Assembly: GCA_963726715.1 (NCBI GenBank) | Contig: CAVSDF010000010.1 | Coordinates: forward strand, 372,001-436,000 | Direction: 5' to 3' | Length of the DNA stretch: 64,000 nt | Source: CAVSDF01 sp963726715 | GTDB lineage: Bacteria; Bacteroidota; Rhodothermia; Rhodothermales; BA12 | In this document: piece by piece, positions 26,161-33,982 of the stretch | Numbering within the stretch: the first letter of the stretch is position 1 | How the letters are laid out: every line of letters starts with the position of its first letter | Notes under the pieces: generated by a model | Databases searched by the model: none | What the model was told of the DNA's origin: nothing | What the model saw: the letters and a program-made list of their open reading frames with translations, nothing else | Position numbers and translations under genes: made by a program

Positions 26161-26391
26161 TTGGAAGGATGGGGAGTGGGGGAGGCGTGAGTGGGCGAGG
26201 CGGTGGTTTTCGGACGGATCTGGCCTCGGGGGCAGGCCTGGCTGAGCCGATCCGGCACGCTCAGTCCAGGTGCCCGGCTCCCGAAGGCGCCCGCGCCCCG
26301 CGCCTCACCACCCCACAAAATCACCCCTCACCACACCCCCGATCCTCCCTTCGTCGCAGCGATTGCACGGTTTGGAGGCCCGGGAGGCACG

Positions 26392-26399
26392 TATCATCG
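26392..26399 (+). promoter_or_regulatory. Putative -7 box TATCATCG before the CorC-type gene
   Basis: GTATCATCG, the same word as before the acyl-CoA synthetase and gcvT, ends 35 nt before the family-expected translation start at 26435. Confidence 0.35.
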
Positions 26400-26434
26400 C
26401 GCGGGGCTCCTTCCTTCGCACGCCGCCCCCCGCC

Positions 26435-27736
26435 ATCGAAATCCTCCTCCTGCTCCTCCTCATCCTCGCCAACGGCGTCTTCTCGATGAGCGAGATGGCG
26501 GTCGTCTCCTCGCGCCGCGCCCGGTTGCAGCAGCGCGCCGACGACGGCCACAAGGGCGCCCGCGTGGCGATGGACCTCTCCGACGACCCGTCGCGGTTCT
26601 TCTCGACCGTGCAGGTCGGCATCACGCTCATCGGCATCGTGACCGGCGCCTTCGGCGGCGCGCGCCTCGGCGGGAAGTTCAGCGGCGTCCTCGAACGCGC
26701 GGGCCTCGACGCGGGCATCGCCGGGCCGCTCGGCGTCGGCCTCGTCGTGCTCACCATCACCTACCTGTCGATCGTCGTCGGCGAGCTGGTGCCGAAGCGG
26801 CTCGCGCTCTCGAACCCCGAGCGCATCGCCGCCGCCGTCGCCATTCCGATGCGGGCGCTCTCGAAGCTCGCCTACCCGTTCGTGCGCCTCCTGGAAGTCT
26901 CGACGGCGTTCCTCGCGGGCCTGCTCGGCGGCGACGCCTCGACCGATCCGCCGGTCACCGACGAGGAGATCACGCACCTGCTCGCCCAGGGCGCCGAAGC
27001 GGGCGTGTTCGCCGCCGCCGAGCGCGACCTCGTCGAGAACGTCCTCTGGCTCGGCGACCAGCGCGTGCGGACGCTGATGACGCCGCGCCGCGAGGTCGTC
27101 TGGCTCGACCTCGACGGCGATCCCGACGACCATCGCCGCATCATCACCGAGTCCGGATTCTCGCGTTTCCCGGTCGCGCGGGGCGATCTCGACCGCATCG
27201 AGGGCATCGTGCGCGCCAAGGACTTCCTCGCGCAGATGTTCTACGACGGGAAGATGGACATCCCCGCCGCCGTGCGCCCGGCGCTCATCGTGCCCGCCTC
27301 GCTCTCCGCGCTCCGCCTCCTCGACACCCTCCGCACCTCGCAGCGCCACCTCGCGCTCGTCGTCGACGAACACGGGTCGATTCAGGGCCTCGTGACGCAC
27401 AACGAAGTGCTCGAAGCCGTCGCCGAGTTCGCCGACGATGCCAACGACCCCGACCCCGAGATCGTCCGCCGCGAGGACGGCACCCTCCTCCTCGACGGCG
27501 CCCTCTCGCTCGGCGAACTCAAAGACGTTCTCAACGTCAAGGCCCTCCCCGACGAAGAGGAGGGCCATTACCACACGCTCGCCGGGTTCGTCCTCGCGCT
27601 CCTCGGCCACGTCCCGTCGGTCGCCGAGTGCTTCGAGTGGGGCGGCTACCGCTTCGAGATCGTCGACCTCGACCGCAACCGCGTCGACAAGGTGCTCGTG
27701 ACGTCGCTCGCCCGCGACACCGCGGAGGAGGCCTGA
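26435..27736 (+). CDS. CNNM/CBS/CorC-domain membrane protein (hemolysin C-like)
   Basis: About 433-aa inner-membrane protein of the HlyC/CorC family, linked to Mg/Co efflux. The N-terminal CNNM domain starts EILLLLLLILANGVFSMSEMAVVSSRRARL and has three to four helices. A CBS pair follows (VRTLMTPRREVVWLD ... FSRFPVARGDLDRIEGIVRAKD), then LALVVDEHGSIQGLVTHNEVLEAVAEF and a CorC_HlyC transporter-associated domain (EEEGHYHTLAGFVLALLG). At the position where the family starts with Met the codon is ATC (26435). The nearest normal start in frame is a GTG at 26270, upstream of the promoter box. So either a rare AUC start or a base error is likely. Confidence 0.85.
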   Translation: MEILLLLLLILANGVFSMSEMAVVSSRRARLQQRADDGHKGARVAMDLSDDPSRFFSTVQVGITLIGIVTGAFGGARLGGKFSGVLERAGLDAGIAGPLGVGLVVLTITYLSIVVGELVPKRLALSNPERIAAAVAIPMRALSKLAYPFVRLLEVSTAFLAGLLGGDASTDPPVTDEEITHLLAQGAEAGVFAAAERDLVENVLWLGDQRVRTLMTPRREVVWLDLDGDPDDHRRIITESGFSRFPVARGDLDRIEGIVRAKDFLAQMFYDGKMDIPAAVRPALIVPASLSALRLLDTLRTSQRHLALVVDEHGSIQGLVTHNEVLEAVAEFADDANDPDPEIVRREDGTLLLDGALSLGELKDVLNVKALPDEEEGHYHTLAGFVLALLGHVPSVAECFEWGGYRFEIVDLDRNRVDKVLVTSLARDTAEEA

Positions 27737-27794
27737 GCCGAGACGCGCGGACGGCGGGGGCAGGACCGGCGCGGCGTTCGTTCGGAGTGGCTCA

Positions 27795-28949
27795 TCAGCC
27801 TTCCAGTACGGATGCCGCCGCAGTGAGGCCGCTGGCGAGGGCAGCGGCGATGTCGGCGCGGCCCGCGGTGGCGTCGCCGGCGATGTAGAGGCCGTGGCGG
27901 GCGGCCGGTCGGGGGGCGGCGAGGGCGGCGAGGGGACGGGCGTAGCGCCACCGGTGGAGATCGGTCCACAGGATGCCGGGGAGGGGGCCGAGCGCGTCGG
28001 CGAGGGCGGCGAGGAGCGCGGCGGCGACGGCCTCGGGGGCGTCGTCGAGGTGGGCGGCGGTCCACTCGGGCGTGGCCTGGGCGACGAGGACGCCGCGCGT
28101 GTCGCCGTCGGCAGGGACGAATCCGGCTTTCGACGCTTCGAACGACACCCACGCGAGCGGGCTGTCGCGGCGGCGCACGAGGAGGGCGCAGGCGCCGCCG
28201 GGGCGCGGCGCGGGAGCGTCGACGGCGACGGTGAGGGCGAACTGCGGCGCGTAGGGGACGGCGTCGAGCGCGTCGGCGAGCGCGTGCGCGGCGGCGCGGG
28301 CGGGCGTGTTCGGGGGGGCGGCGCCCGTTTCGGCGGCGCCCGCGTCGCCCGCGGCGGCACGGAGGAGTTCGGCGGTCTGGGGCGCGGGGGCGGTGAGGAC
28401 GAGCGCGCGGTAGGGGCCGAGGCGGCGTCCGTCGTCGGCGATGAGGGTCCACGCGGGTGCGTCGGCGCTGCCGGCCGGTTCAAGGGCGGCGATGCGGGTG
28501 CGGGCGTGAAGGGTCGCGCCGCTCGCGGCGAGGAGGCGGTGGCCGAGGCGGTTGATGCCGCCGTCGACGGTCCAGCGGGCGTGCTGCCGCGCGGGGTCGC
28601 CCGGACGAGGCGATGCCGCTTCGTCGTCCCAGACCCACACGTCGCCGTCGAGGCGGACGAGGGCGCCCGTGAGGCCGTCGACCGACGCGAGGAAGGTGCG
28701 GGCCGCCTCGGATCCACCGCCATCCCCATCCCTATCCCCATCGAGGACGAAGGAGGTGGCGCCGAAGTCGTAGGCGGCGCCGTCGCGGCGGCGGGTGGCG
28801 GCGCGGCCGCCGGGGCCGCGGCTCTTCTCGGCAATCTCGACAGGCACGCCCGCACGTCCGAGCGCGGTGGCGGCGGCGAGGCCCGCCACGCCTGCACCGA
28901 CGATGCCGACCGGGAGAGGGGGCGCGGAGGAAGGGGAGGAATCGGTCAC
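27795..28949 (-). CDS. Renalase-like NAD(P)/FAD-dependent oxidoreductase
   Basis: 384-aa flavoprotein. The Rossmann dinucleotide-binding motif VGIVGAGVAGLAAATALGRAGVPVEIAEKSRGPGGRAATRR is followed by YDFGATSF, the characteristic start of the renalase/amine-oxidase-like family. The C-terminal FAD contact is HGLYIAGDATAGRADIAAALASG. Bacterial renalases oxidise mis-reduced beta-NAD(P)H isomers. That role is inferred from the family and not shown by the sequence. It starts at a GTG overlapping the stop of the rhomboid gene (GTGA), so both come from one transcript. Confidence 0.8.
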   Translation of the reverse strand: MTDSSPSSAPPLPVGIVGAGVAGLAAATALGRAGVPVEIAEKSRGPGGRAATRRRDGAAYDFGATSFVLDGDRDGDGGGSEAARTFLASVDGLTGALVRLDGDVWVWDDEAASPRPGDPARQHARWTVDGGINRLGHRLLAASGATLHARTRIAALEPAGSADAPAWTLIADDGRRLGPYRALVLTAPAPQTAELLRAAAGDAGAAETGAAPPNTPARAAAHALADALDAVPYAPQFALTVAVDAPAPRPGGACALLVRRRDSPLAWVSFEASKAGFVPADGDTRGVLVAQATPEWTAAHLDDAPEAVAAALLAALADALGPLPGILWTDLHRWRYARPLAALAAPRPAARHGLYIAGDATAGRADIAAALASGLTAAASVLEG

Positions 28950-29743
28950 GGGCGGCGGGAGAGGGGGGTCCAGGGCGGAGACGCGGGAGAGGGGCTGACG
29001 ACCGACGTGCGCTCGCGGAGTCCCATCCCGCGAAGCAGAAGCGCGAGGAGCGCCCCGGCGACGAATCCGCCGATGTGGGCGCCGTAGGCCACGCCGCCGA
29101 CGGTCTCTTCGGTCCGGAAGATCGCGCCGTAGCCATCGACGAACTGAAAGGCGATCCACAATCCGAGCACGAAGACGGCGGGCACGCTCAGCACGCGGAA
29201 GAAAAAGAAGACCCGGACGTGGTTCTTCGGGAAGAGCACGAGATACGCGCCGAGCACGCCCGAGATCGCCCCCGACGCGCCGAGACTCGGCACCACCGAC
29301 ACGGGGTCGAGGGCGATCTGCACCGCCGTCGCCGCGGCGCCGCTGGCGAGGTAGAAGGCGAGGAAGACGCGCGAGCCGAAGCGGTGCTCGACGTTGTCGC
29401 CGAAGATCCAGAGGTAGAGCAGGTTGCCGCCGATGTGCGCGAATCCGCTGTGCATGAACATCGCCGAGAGGATCGTCAGGTAGATCGGCACCGGGCCGGG
29501 CGCCTGCGGGATCGACACCCGCGCGGCCTCGCCGGTCACCGGATCGGTGAAGGAGACCGCCTCGGGCGCCGTTAGATCGACGCCGGTCGTGATCTCGCGC
29601 GGGACGACGCTGTATCCGTACGTGAAGGTATCGCTCGGGCGCTGGAGGCCGACGTAGACGAGCAGGTTGAGCACGACGAGCACGATCGTCACCCACGCGC
29701 GTCCGGTGAGGGCGCGGTCGTCGTCGGAGAGGGGAAAGAGCAT
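28946..29743 (-). CDS. Rhomboid-family intramembrane serine protease
   Basis: 265-aa membrane protease with about six hydrophobic helices. The catalytic serine lies in GASGAISGVLGAYLV and the catalytic histidine in YGAHIGGFVAG. The oxyanion-side HIGGNLLYLWIFGDNVEHRFG and FMHSGFAHIGGN are conserved. A soluble loop of about 45 residues between helices 1 and 2 (YSVVPREITTGVDLTAPEAVSF...) is common in this family. The start is the ATG giving MLFPLSDDD. First gene of a two-gene operon with the renalase-like protein. Confidence 0.9.
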   Translation of the reverse strand: MLFPLSDDDRALTGRAWVTIVLVVLNLLVYVGLQRPSDTFTYGYSVVPREITTGVDLTAPEAVSFTDPVTGEAARVSIPQAPGPVPIYLTILSAMFMHSGFAHIGGNLLYLWIFGDNVEHRFGSRVFLAFYLASGAAATAVQIALDPVSVVPSLGASGAISGVLGAYLVLFPKNHVRVFFFFRVLSVPAVFVLGLWIAFQFVDGYGAIFRTEETVGGVAYGAHIGGFVAGALLALLLRGMGLRERTSVVSPSPASPPWTPLSRRP

Positions 29744-29846
29744 CCGGGAGCGGGTCGGCAGGAGAAGCCGGACGATACAGCGCGGGCGCATCCGCCGCCG
29801 CGCCGGACGCGGCATCGTCGCCACATCGTGCCGCGGCGCGGAGGTC

Positions 29847-29872
29847 GTACGGGGCGGGTGTCAACCCCGCCC
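29847..29872. repeat. Degenerate GTA-foot palindrome, family R
   Basis: GTACGGGGCGGG, TGTCAA, CCCCGCCC: a hairpin related to the GTAGGGGCGGGTC family. It is part of the 439-bp gene-free region 29744-30182. Confidence 0.5.
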
Positions 29873-29908
29873 ACGTCTTCGCGCCCCGGCCGTCGGTGGC
29901 ACATGGGC

Positions 29909-29987
29909 CACCTGTCTGGTCCCTGACCGGACAGACGGCGTCGATGCGTGGGGGGGCCAACCTGTCAGGTGAGGGGACCGGACAGGT
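29909..29987. repeat. Composite repeat units in reversed order (C then B), copy 4
   Basis: Hairpin C at 29909-29934 (CACCTGTCTGGTC, CCT, GACCGGACAG) is followed by hairpin B at 29959-29987 (AACCTGTCAGGT, GAGGGG, ACCGGACAGGT). The order is opposite to copies 1-3 and palindrome A is missing. It lies between the divergent rhomboid and gcvT genes. Confidence 0.7.
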
Positions 29988-30097
29988 GGGGCGGCGGTGG
30001 TGCGGCGCCCCATCCCCCGCCGTGCGGAATCGGACAATAGAACGCTGCGGGGCAGCGTCCGGGCGCCCACACATTGCCCGCGCGGGCGCGCGGCGCG

Positions 30098-30105
30098 TAT
30101 CATCG
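30098..30105 (+). promoter_or_regulatory. Putative -7 box TATCATCG before gcvT
   Basis: GTATCATCG again, in the only AT-containing stretch before gcvT. It is 77 nt from the ATG, so the leader would be longer than for the other genes. Confidence 0.3.
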
Positions 30106-30182
30106 GCGAGGCCTGCGCCGGACCGGGAGAGACCGTCCGGCGTACCTGCGGCTCCGTCTTCCCCTGCCCTTCCCTCCCCCCG

Positions 30183-31355
30183 ATGGAGCCTTCCCCGACG
30201 CCCGAGGCGCCGACCGTTCGGCGCACGCCGTTGTACGACGCGCACGTCCGCCTCGGCGCGCGAATGATGGCCTTCGGCGGCTACGACATGCCCGTGCAGT
30301 ACCCGGCGGGCATCCTCGCCGAGCACCGCGCCGTGCGCGAGAGCGCCGGGATCTTCGACGTGAGCCACATGGCCGAGATCCGCGTGACCGGCGAGGGCGC
30401 CACCGCCTTCGTGCAGGCGCTCGTCTCCAACGACGCCGCCCGGATGCCCACCCCCGACGCCGACGGCCTCGGCCGCGCGATGTACACGGTGATGTGCAAC
30501 GACGCGGGCGGCATCGTCGACGACCTGCTCGTCTACCGGATGGGCGCGGACGACTTCCTGCTCGTCGTCAACGCCGCCAATCACGCCGCCGATGTCGCGT
30601 GGATGCACGCGCACAACGACGCGGGCGCCACGCTGACCGACCTCTCCGACGGCGTCGCGCTCCTCGCCATCCAGGGGCCGAAGGCGTTCGAGATCGTCGC
30701 CCGCGCCACCGGCATCGACGCCTCCGAGGTGCCGTACTACCACTTCCGCACCGCGGCGCCGGGCGCGCTCTTCGGCAGCCAGATGGGCATCGTCTCGCAC
30801 ACCGGCTACACCGGCGAGGCGGGCCTCGAACTCTACCTCGACGCCGACCGCGCTGTCGACGCGTGGGACGCCCTCCTGCGCGCAGGCGCCGACGACGGAC
30901 TCCTCCCCTGCGGCCTCGGCGCCCGCGACACGCTGCGAATGGAGGCCGGATACAGCCTCTACGGCAACGACCTCTCGACCGCCACGACGCCCCTCGAAGC
31001 GGGACTCGGATGGGTGACGAAGCTCGACAAGGGCGATTTCACCGGGCGCGACGCCCTCGCCGCGCAGAAGGCTGCCGGTGTGCCGCGCCGATTGGTGGCC
31101 TTCGTGATGCAGGAGCGCTGCATCCCCCGCCACGATCAGGTGCTCGTCGACGCCGACGGGACACCGATCGGCATCGTGACGAGCGGCACGCAGTCGCCGA
31201 CGCTCGGGGTGGGCATCGGGATGGGTTACGTGCCCAACACGCCGCTCTTCACGACGCCCGGCAGCGCCGTCTACGTCGAGCAGCGCGGACGCCGCTTCCG
31301 CGCCACCGTCGCCCGTCCGCCGCTCCACCTCGGCACGCCCCCGGTCATCGCCTGA
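30183..31355 (+). CDS. gcvT: Glycine cleavage system aminomethyltransferase (T protein)
   Basis: 390-aa tetrahydrofolate-dependent T protein that releases ammonia from the H-protein-bound aminomethyl group. Conserved blocks: RRTPLYDAHVRLGARMMAFGGYDMPVQY, IFDVSHMAEIRVTG (with the catalytic Asp context), GGIVDDLLVYR, GYTGEAGLELY, LGARDTLRMEAGYSLYGNDL and GIVTSGTQSPTLGVGIGMGYV. Full length for the family. The H and P protein genes are not adjacent. The start is the ATG closest to the conserved N-terminus. Followed 144 bp later by comB. Confidence 0.95.
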   Translation: MEPSPTPEAPTVRRTPLYDAHVRLGARMMAFGGYDMPVQYPAGILAEHRAVRESAGIFDVSHMAEIRVTGEGATAFVQALVSNDAARMPTPDADGLGRAMYTVMCNDAGGIVDDLLVYRMGADDFLLVVNAANHAADVAWMHAHNDAGATLTDLSDGVALLAIQGPKAFEIVARATGIDASEVPYYHFRTAAPGALFGSQMGIVSHTGYTGEAGLELYLDADRAVDAWDALLRAGADDGLLPCGLGARDTLRMEAGYSLYGNDLSTATTPLEAGLGWVTKLDKGDFTGRDALAAQKAAGVPRRLVAFVMQERCIPRHDQVLVDADGTPIGIVTSGTQSPTLGVGIGMGYVPNTPLFTTPGSAVYVEQRGRRFRATVARPPLHLGTPPVIA

Positions 31356-31499
31356 GCGCTGCCGCGCTCCCGGTCTCCACAGACCGCGTACACGTCCCCC
31401 CGCAGACGCGCGCACCTCCTGCGCTTCCGCCGCGCCCTCCGCCGTTCCCCCTGCCCGCCCGCCCCCAGCGCTGACGGGCCGCGCGCTTTCCCTCTTCGC

Positions 31500-32222
31500 A
31501 TGACCTCCCAGGTTTTCCTGACCCCCGGCGCCCTCCGCCCCGACGACGTGCGCGGCAGAACGGTCGTCGTGATCGACGTGCTGCGCGCGAGCACGACGAT
31601 CCTCGCCGCCCTCGAACACCGCGCCCGCGCCGTCATCCCCGTCACCGCCCCCGGCGAGGCAGGCCGCCTGGCCTCGACGATGGACCCCGACGCCGTGCGG
31701 CTCGGCGGCGAGCGCGACGCCCTGCCCATCCCCGAATATCACTTCGGCAACTCGCCCCTCGAAATGACCGAGGAGGCCATCGGCGGACGGACGCTCGTGC
31801 TGAGCACGACCAACGGCTCGGCGCTCTTCGCCGCCACCTCGGGCGCCACGACCGTCGTGGCCGGGTGCCTGCGCAACGCGACCGCCGCCGCCGACGCCGC
31901 CCGCGCCGCCAACGCCGACACCGTGCTCCTGTGCGCCGGATGGCGCGGGCGCGCCTGCCTCGAAGACACGCTCTGCGCAGGCTTCCTGCTCGACCGTCTC
32001 TGGAACGGCGTCTGCCCCGACGATGCCGACGATGCCGCGCGCCTCGCCTTCACCGTCTACCGCGCCGAGCGCCACGACCTCGCCCGCGCCCTCGGCCTCA
32101 GCCTCCACGGGCGCCGCCTGACCGAACTCGGCCACGCCGACGACATCGCCTACTGCGCCGCCGTCGACGCCAGCCCGTTCGTCCCCCGCTTCGACGGCAC
32201 GCGGCTGACGCTGATGGCCTGA
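31500..32222 (+). CDS. comB: 2-phosphosulfolactate phosphatase family protein (ComB)
   Basis: 240-aa protein of the ComB family: VVVIDVLRASTTILAALEHRARAVIPV, RLGGERDALPIPEYHFGNSPLEM, TLVLSTTNGSALFAA, GCLRNATAAADAA and LLCAGWRGRACLEDTLCAGFLLDRL are all typical. In archaea ComB makes sulfolactate for coenzyme M; in bacteria without coenzyme M the role is uncertain and may be another phosphatase reaction. No comA or comC homologue is near. Probably co-transcribed with gcvT or from its own unseen promoter. Confidence 0.9.
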   Translation: MTSQVFLTPGALRPDDVRGRTVVVIDVLRASTTILAALEHRARAVIPVTAPGEAGRLASTMDPDAVRLGGERDALPIPEYHFGNSPLEMTEEAIGGRTLVLSTTNGSALFAATSGATTVVAGCLRNATAAADAARAANADTVLLCAGWRGRACLEDTLCAGFLLDRLWNGVCPDDADDAARLAFTVYRAERHDLARALGLSLHGRRLTELGHADDIAYCAAVDASPFVPRFDGTRLTLMA

Positions 32223-32330
32223 CACGGACGACGTGGCACGGACGACCTGACGCTCCAGACGCGTGCGGCGTGTTAGGTGTTTGGTCCCAGGGTGTGGTGG
32301 TGTGGGTTGGCCTCCTCACCCCGACACCCT

Positions 32331-32525
32331 ACCGGCCAAACTCTCCACGGCTGCGCCCGCACGACGGAGGCCGTCCGCCGCTCCATCCAGCGCAGCCAAC
32401 TGAGCCTCGCCGTGCTGGGCAGGCGCCACGGCATCCACCCGCATACCGTCGCCAAGTGGCGCAAGCGTACCGGTCGCGAGCGACACCCCGATGGGGCCGA
32501 AGGCGCCACGTTCGACGGTGCTTGA
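32331..32525 (+). pseudogene. IS481-family transposase, N-terminal remnant
   Basis: The frame reads GQTLHGCARTTEAVRRSIQR then SQLSLAVLGRRHGIHPHTVAKWRKRT, the helix-turn-helix start of IS481-type transposases. The position of the initiator Met is ACC (32331). After WRKRT the frame drifts; the familiar MGPKAPRSTVL continues in the +1 frame up to about 32530 and then similarity ends, so the DDE catalytic domain is gone. About 65 of some 330 residues remain. The degenerate hairpin AGGTGTTTGGTCCCAGGGTG lies just upstream (32274-32293). Confidence 0.7.
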
Positions 32526-32982
32526 TGTGACCCCGACTCCGTGGTTCTCCCGCACTTCGTGTGATCGAGTCAGGGAGGCTTCAGTCGGCCAAACCACTCG
32601 CACCCTGCCATCTGTACGCCGACGACGGATAGATAACGACGCCGTCAATGCGTGCGGCTCTTGAGGCAGGACTGCCCAACCCCCTTCCACAGGCGAGAAT
32701 CGTCGATTTCGCTCATCAGACTCGACAGCGGGCTCCACACAAAGTGCGGGGACCGACGAAGCGGGGTCACATCCGTCGTCTCATCCGTCGGCGCCCGAGG
32801 CGAGGGCGTAAAGGGGATGGGTGAGGATGTGGTCGAGCCGGTGGAGGCGCTCTTGGGCACGCCGGGGGTCAGCAAGGGGGTCGAAGTGTCGGCGATCACG
32901 GTCGCCGGAGGCAGGTGAGACGCCCTCTACGCCCAATCATCTAGCGTGCGCCCTGTCGCCCATACCCAATTCCCCATACCCA
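32526..32982. other. Non-coding stretch of unusual base composition
   Basis: 457 bp with visibly lower GC than the rest and no open frame that looks like a protein. An 88-codon frame at 32652-32918 has no recognisable motif. It lies between the IS481 remnant and tatD, so it may be debris of the insertion or an eroded gene. Confidence 0.4.
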
Positions 32983-33756
32983 TCATCCCACCCCGAACAA
33001 CGCCTTCGCGGCGGCCGTCGTGGTCGCTGCGAAGGCGTCGTCGTGTCGGGCGGCGGCGAGGTGGGCGGCGACGTGGGCGACGTGGGCGGGCTCGTTGCGT
33101 TTGCCGCGGAAGGGGATGGGCGCGAGGTACGGCGCGTCGGTTTCGAGGACGATGCGGCTCGCGGGCACGTGCGCGGTGGCGGCGGCGACGGTGCTGTTCT
33201 TGTACGTCACGTTGCCGCCGAGGCCCAGATGGAAGCCGAGCGCGAGCGTCGCGTCGGCGTCCTCGGCGGTGCCGGAGAAGCAGTGGAAGACGCCGCCGAG
33301 CCGCGCCGGATCGTCGAGGGTCGCCTGCACGCCCGCGATGACGCGGCGCACGTCGGCGTCGGCGCTGCGGGTGTGGAGCGACATCGGCTTGCCGGTCTCG
33401 GCGGCGAGGCGGGCGAAGTGCGCGAGCAGTTCCTCCTGCCGCGCGTCGAAGCTGCGGTCCCAGTAGTGGTCGAGCCCGCTCTCGCCAATCGCCACGACGC
33501 GCGCCTCACGAGCCAGCGCCGTGATGGCCTCGACATCGGCGTCGGATATGGTTTTGGCCTCGCTCGGGTGGACGGCGGCCATGACGTAGACATCGGCGTG
33601 GCGCGCGGCGATGTCGAGGGCGCGTTCGAGCGAGGCAAGGTCGGTGGCGGGGACGAGCATCGCCACGACCCCGGCGGCGCGGGCGCGGTCGAGGACGGCG
33701 TCGAGGTCGCCCTCGAACTGCGCGTGGGCGAGGTGGGTGTGGGTGTCGAGGAGCAT
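32983..33756 (-). CDS. tatD: TatD-family metal-dependent hydrolase
   Basis: 257-aa TIM-barrel nuclease of the TatD/YcfH type (3'-5' DNA exonuclease activity is known for the family). Metal ligands: DTHTHLAHAQF at the N-terminus, AIGESGLDHYWD, SLHTRSADAD, FHCFSGTAEDA and LETDAPYLAP. GKRNEPAHVAHVAAHLA is the classic C-terminal signature. The start is the ATG giving MLLDTHTHL. Divergent from the LytS-type kinase. Confidence 0.93.
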   Translation of the reverse strand: MLLDTHTHLAHAQFEGDLDAVLDRARAAGVVAMLVPATDLASLERALDIAARHADVYVMAAVHPSEAKTISDADVEAITALAREARVVAIGESGLDHYWDRSFDARQEELLAHFARLAAETGKPMSLHTRSADADVRRVIAGVQATLDDPARLGGVFHCFSGTAEDADATLALGFHLGLGGNVTYKNSTVAAATAHVPASRIVLETDAPYLAPIPFRGKRNEPAHVAHVAAHLAAARHDDAFAATTTAAAKALFGVG

Positions 33757-33982
33757 CGGCGGATGGGAAGGCGGGTCGGGTTGATCGCGTGGGATGGCGA
33801 TGGGGTTCGGCGCGTGCGGGGTGGTGAGGTTGTGGGTTTGTGAGGTTGTGGGGTTTTGAGCGCGAACCCTGGCAGAGCAGCGGGGCCCATCGGCGCGCGC
33901 CGCCGCGCGTCGGAGCCGCACCCGCCGCCTCGCGTTTGCGCCCTCACCGCCTCACCCTCTCACCAGCCCACCCCTCTCCCCC

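Noticed and set aside
27795..32225. A 1476-codon open frame on the minus strand
   Set aside because: Only its last 384 codons are the renalase-like gene. The rest is antisense to gcvT and comB and has no motif; stop-poor frames are expected at this GC content.
32652..32918. 88-codon frame MRLLRQDCPTPF...
   Set aside because: No motif, no start context, and mixed composition in a likely degraded insertion region.
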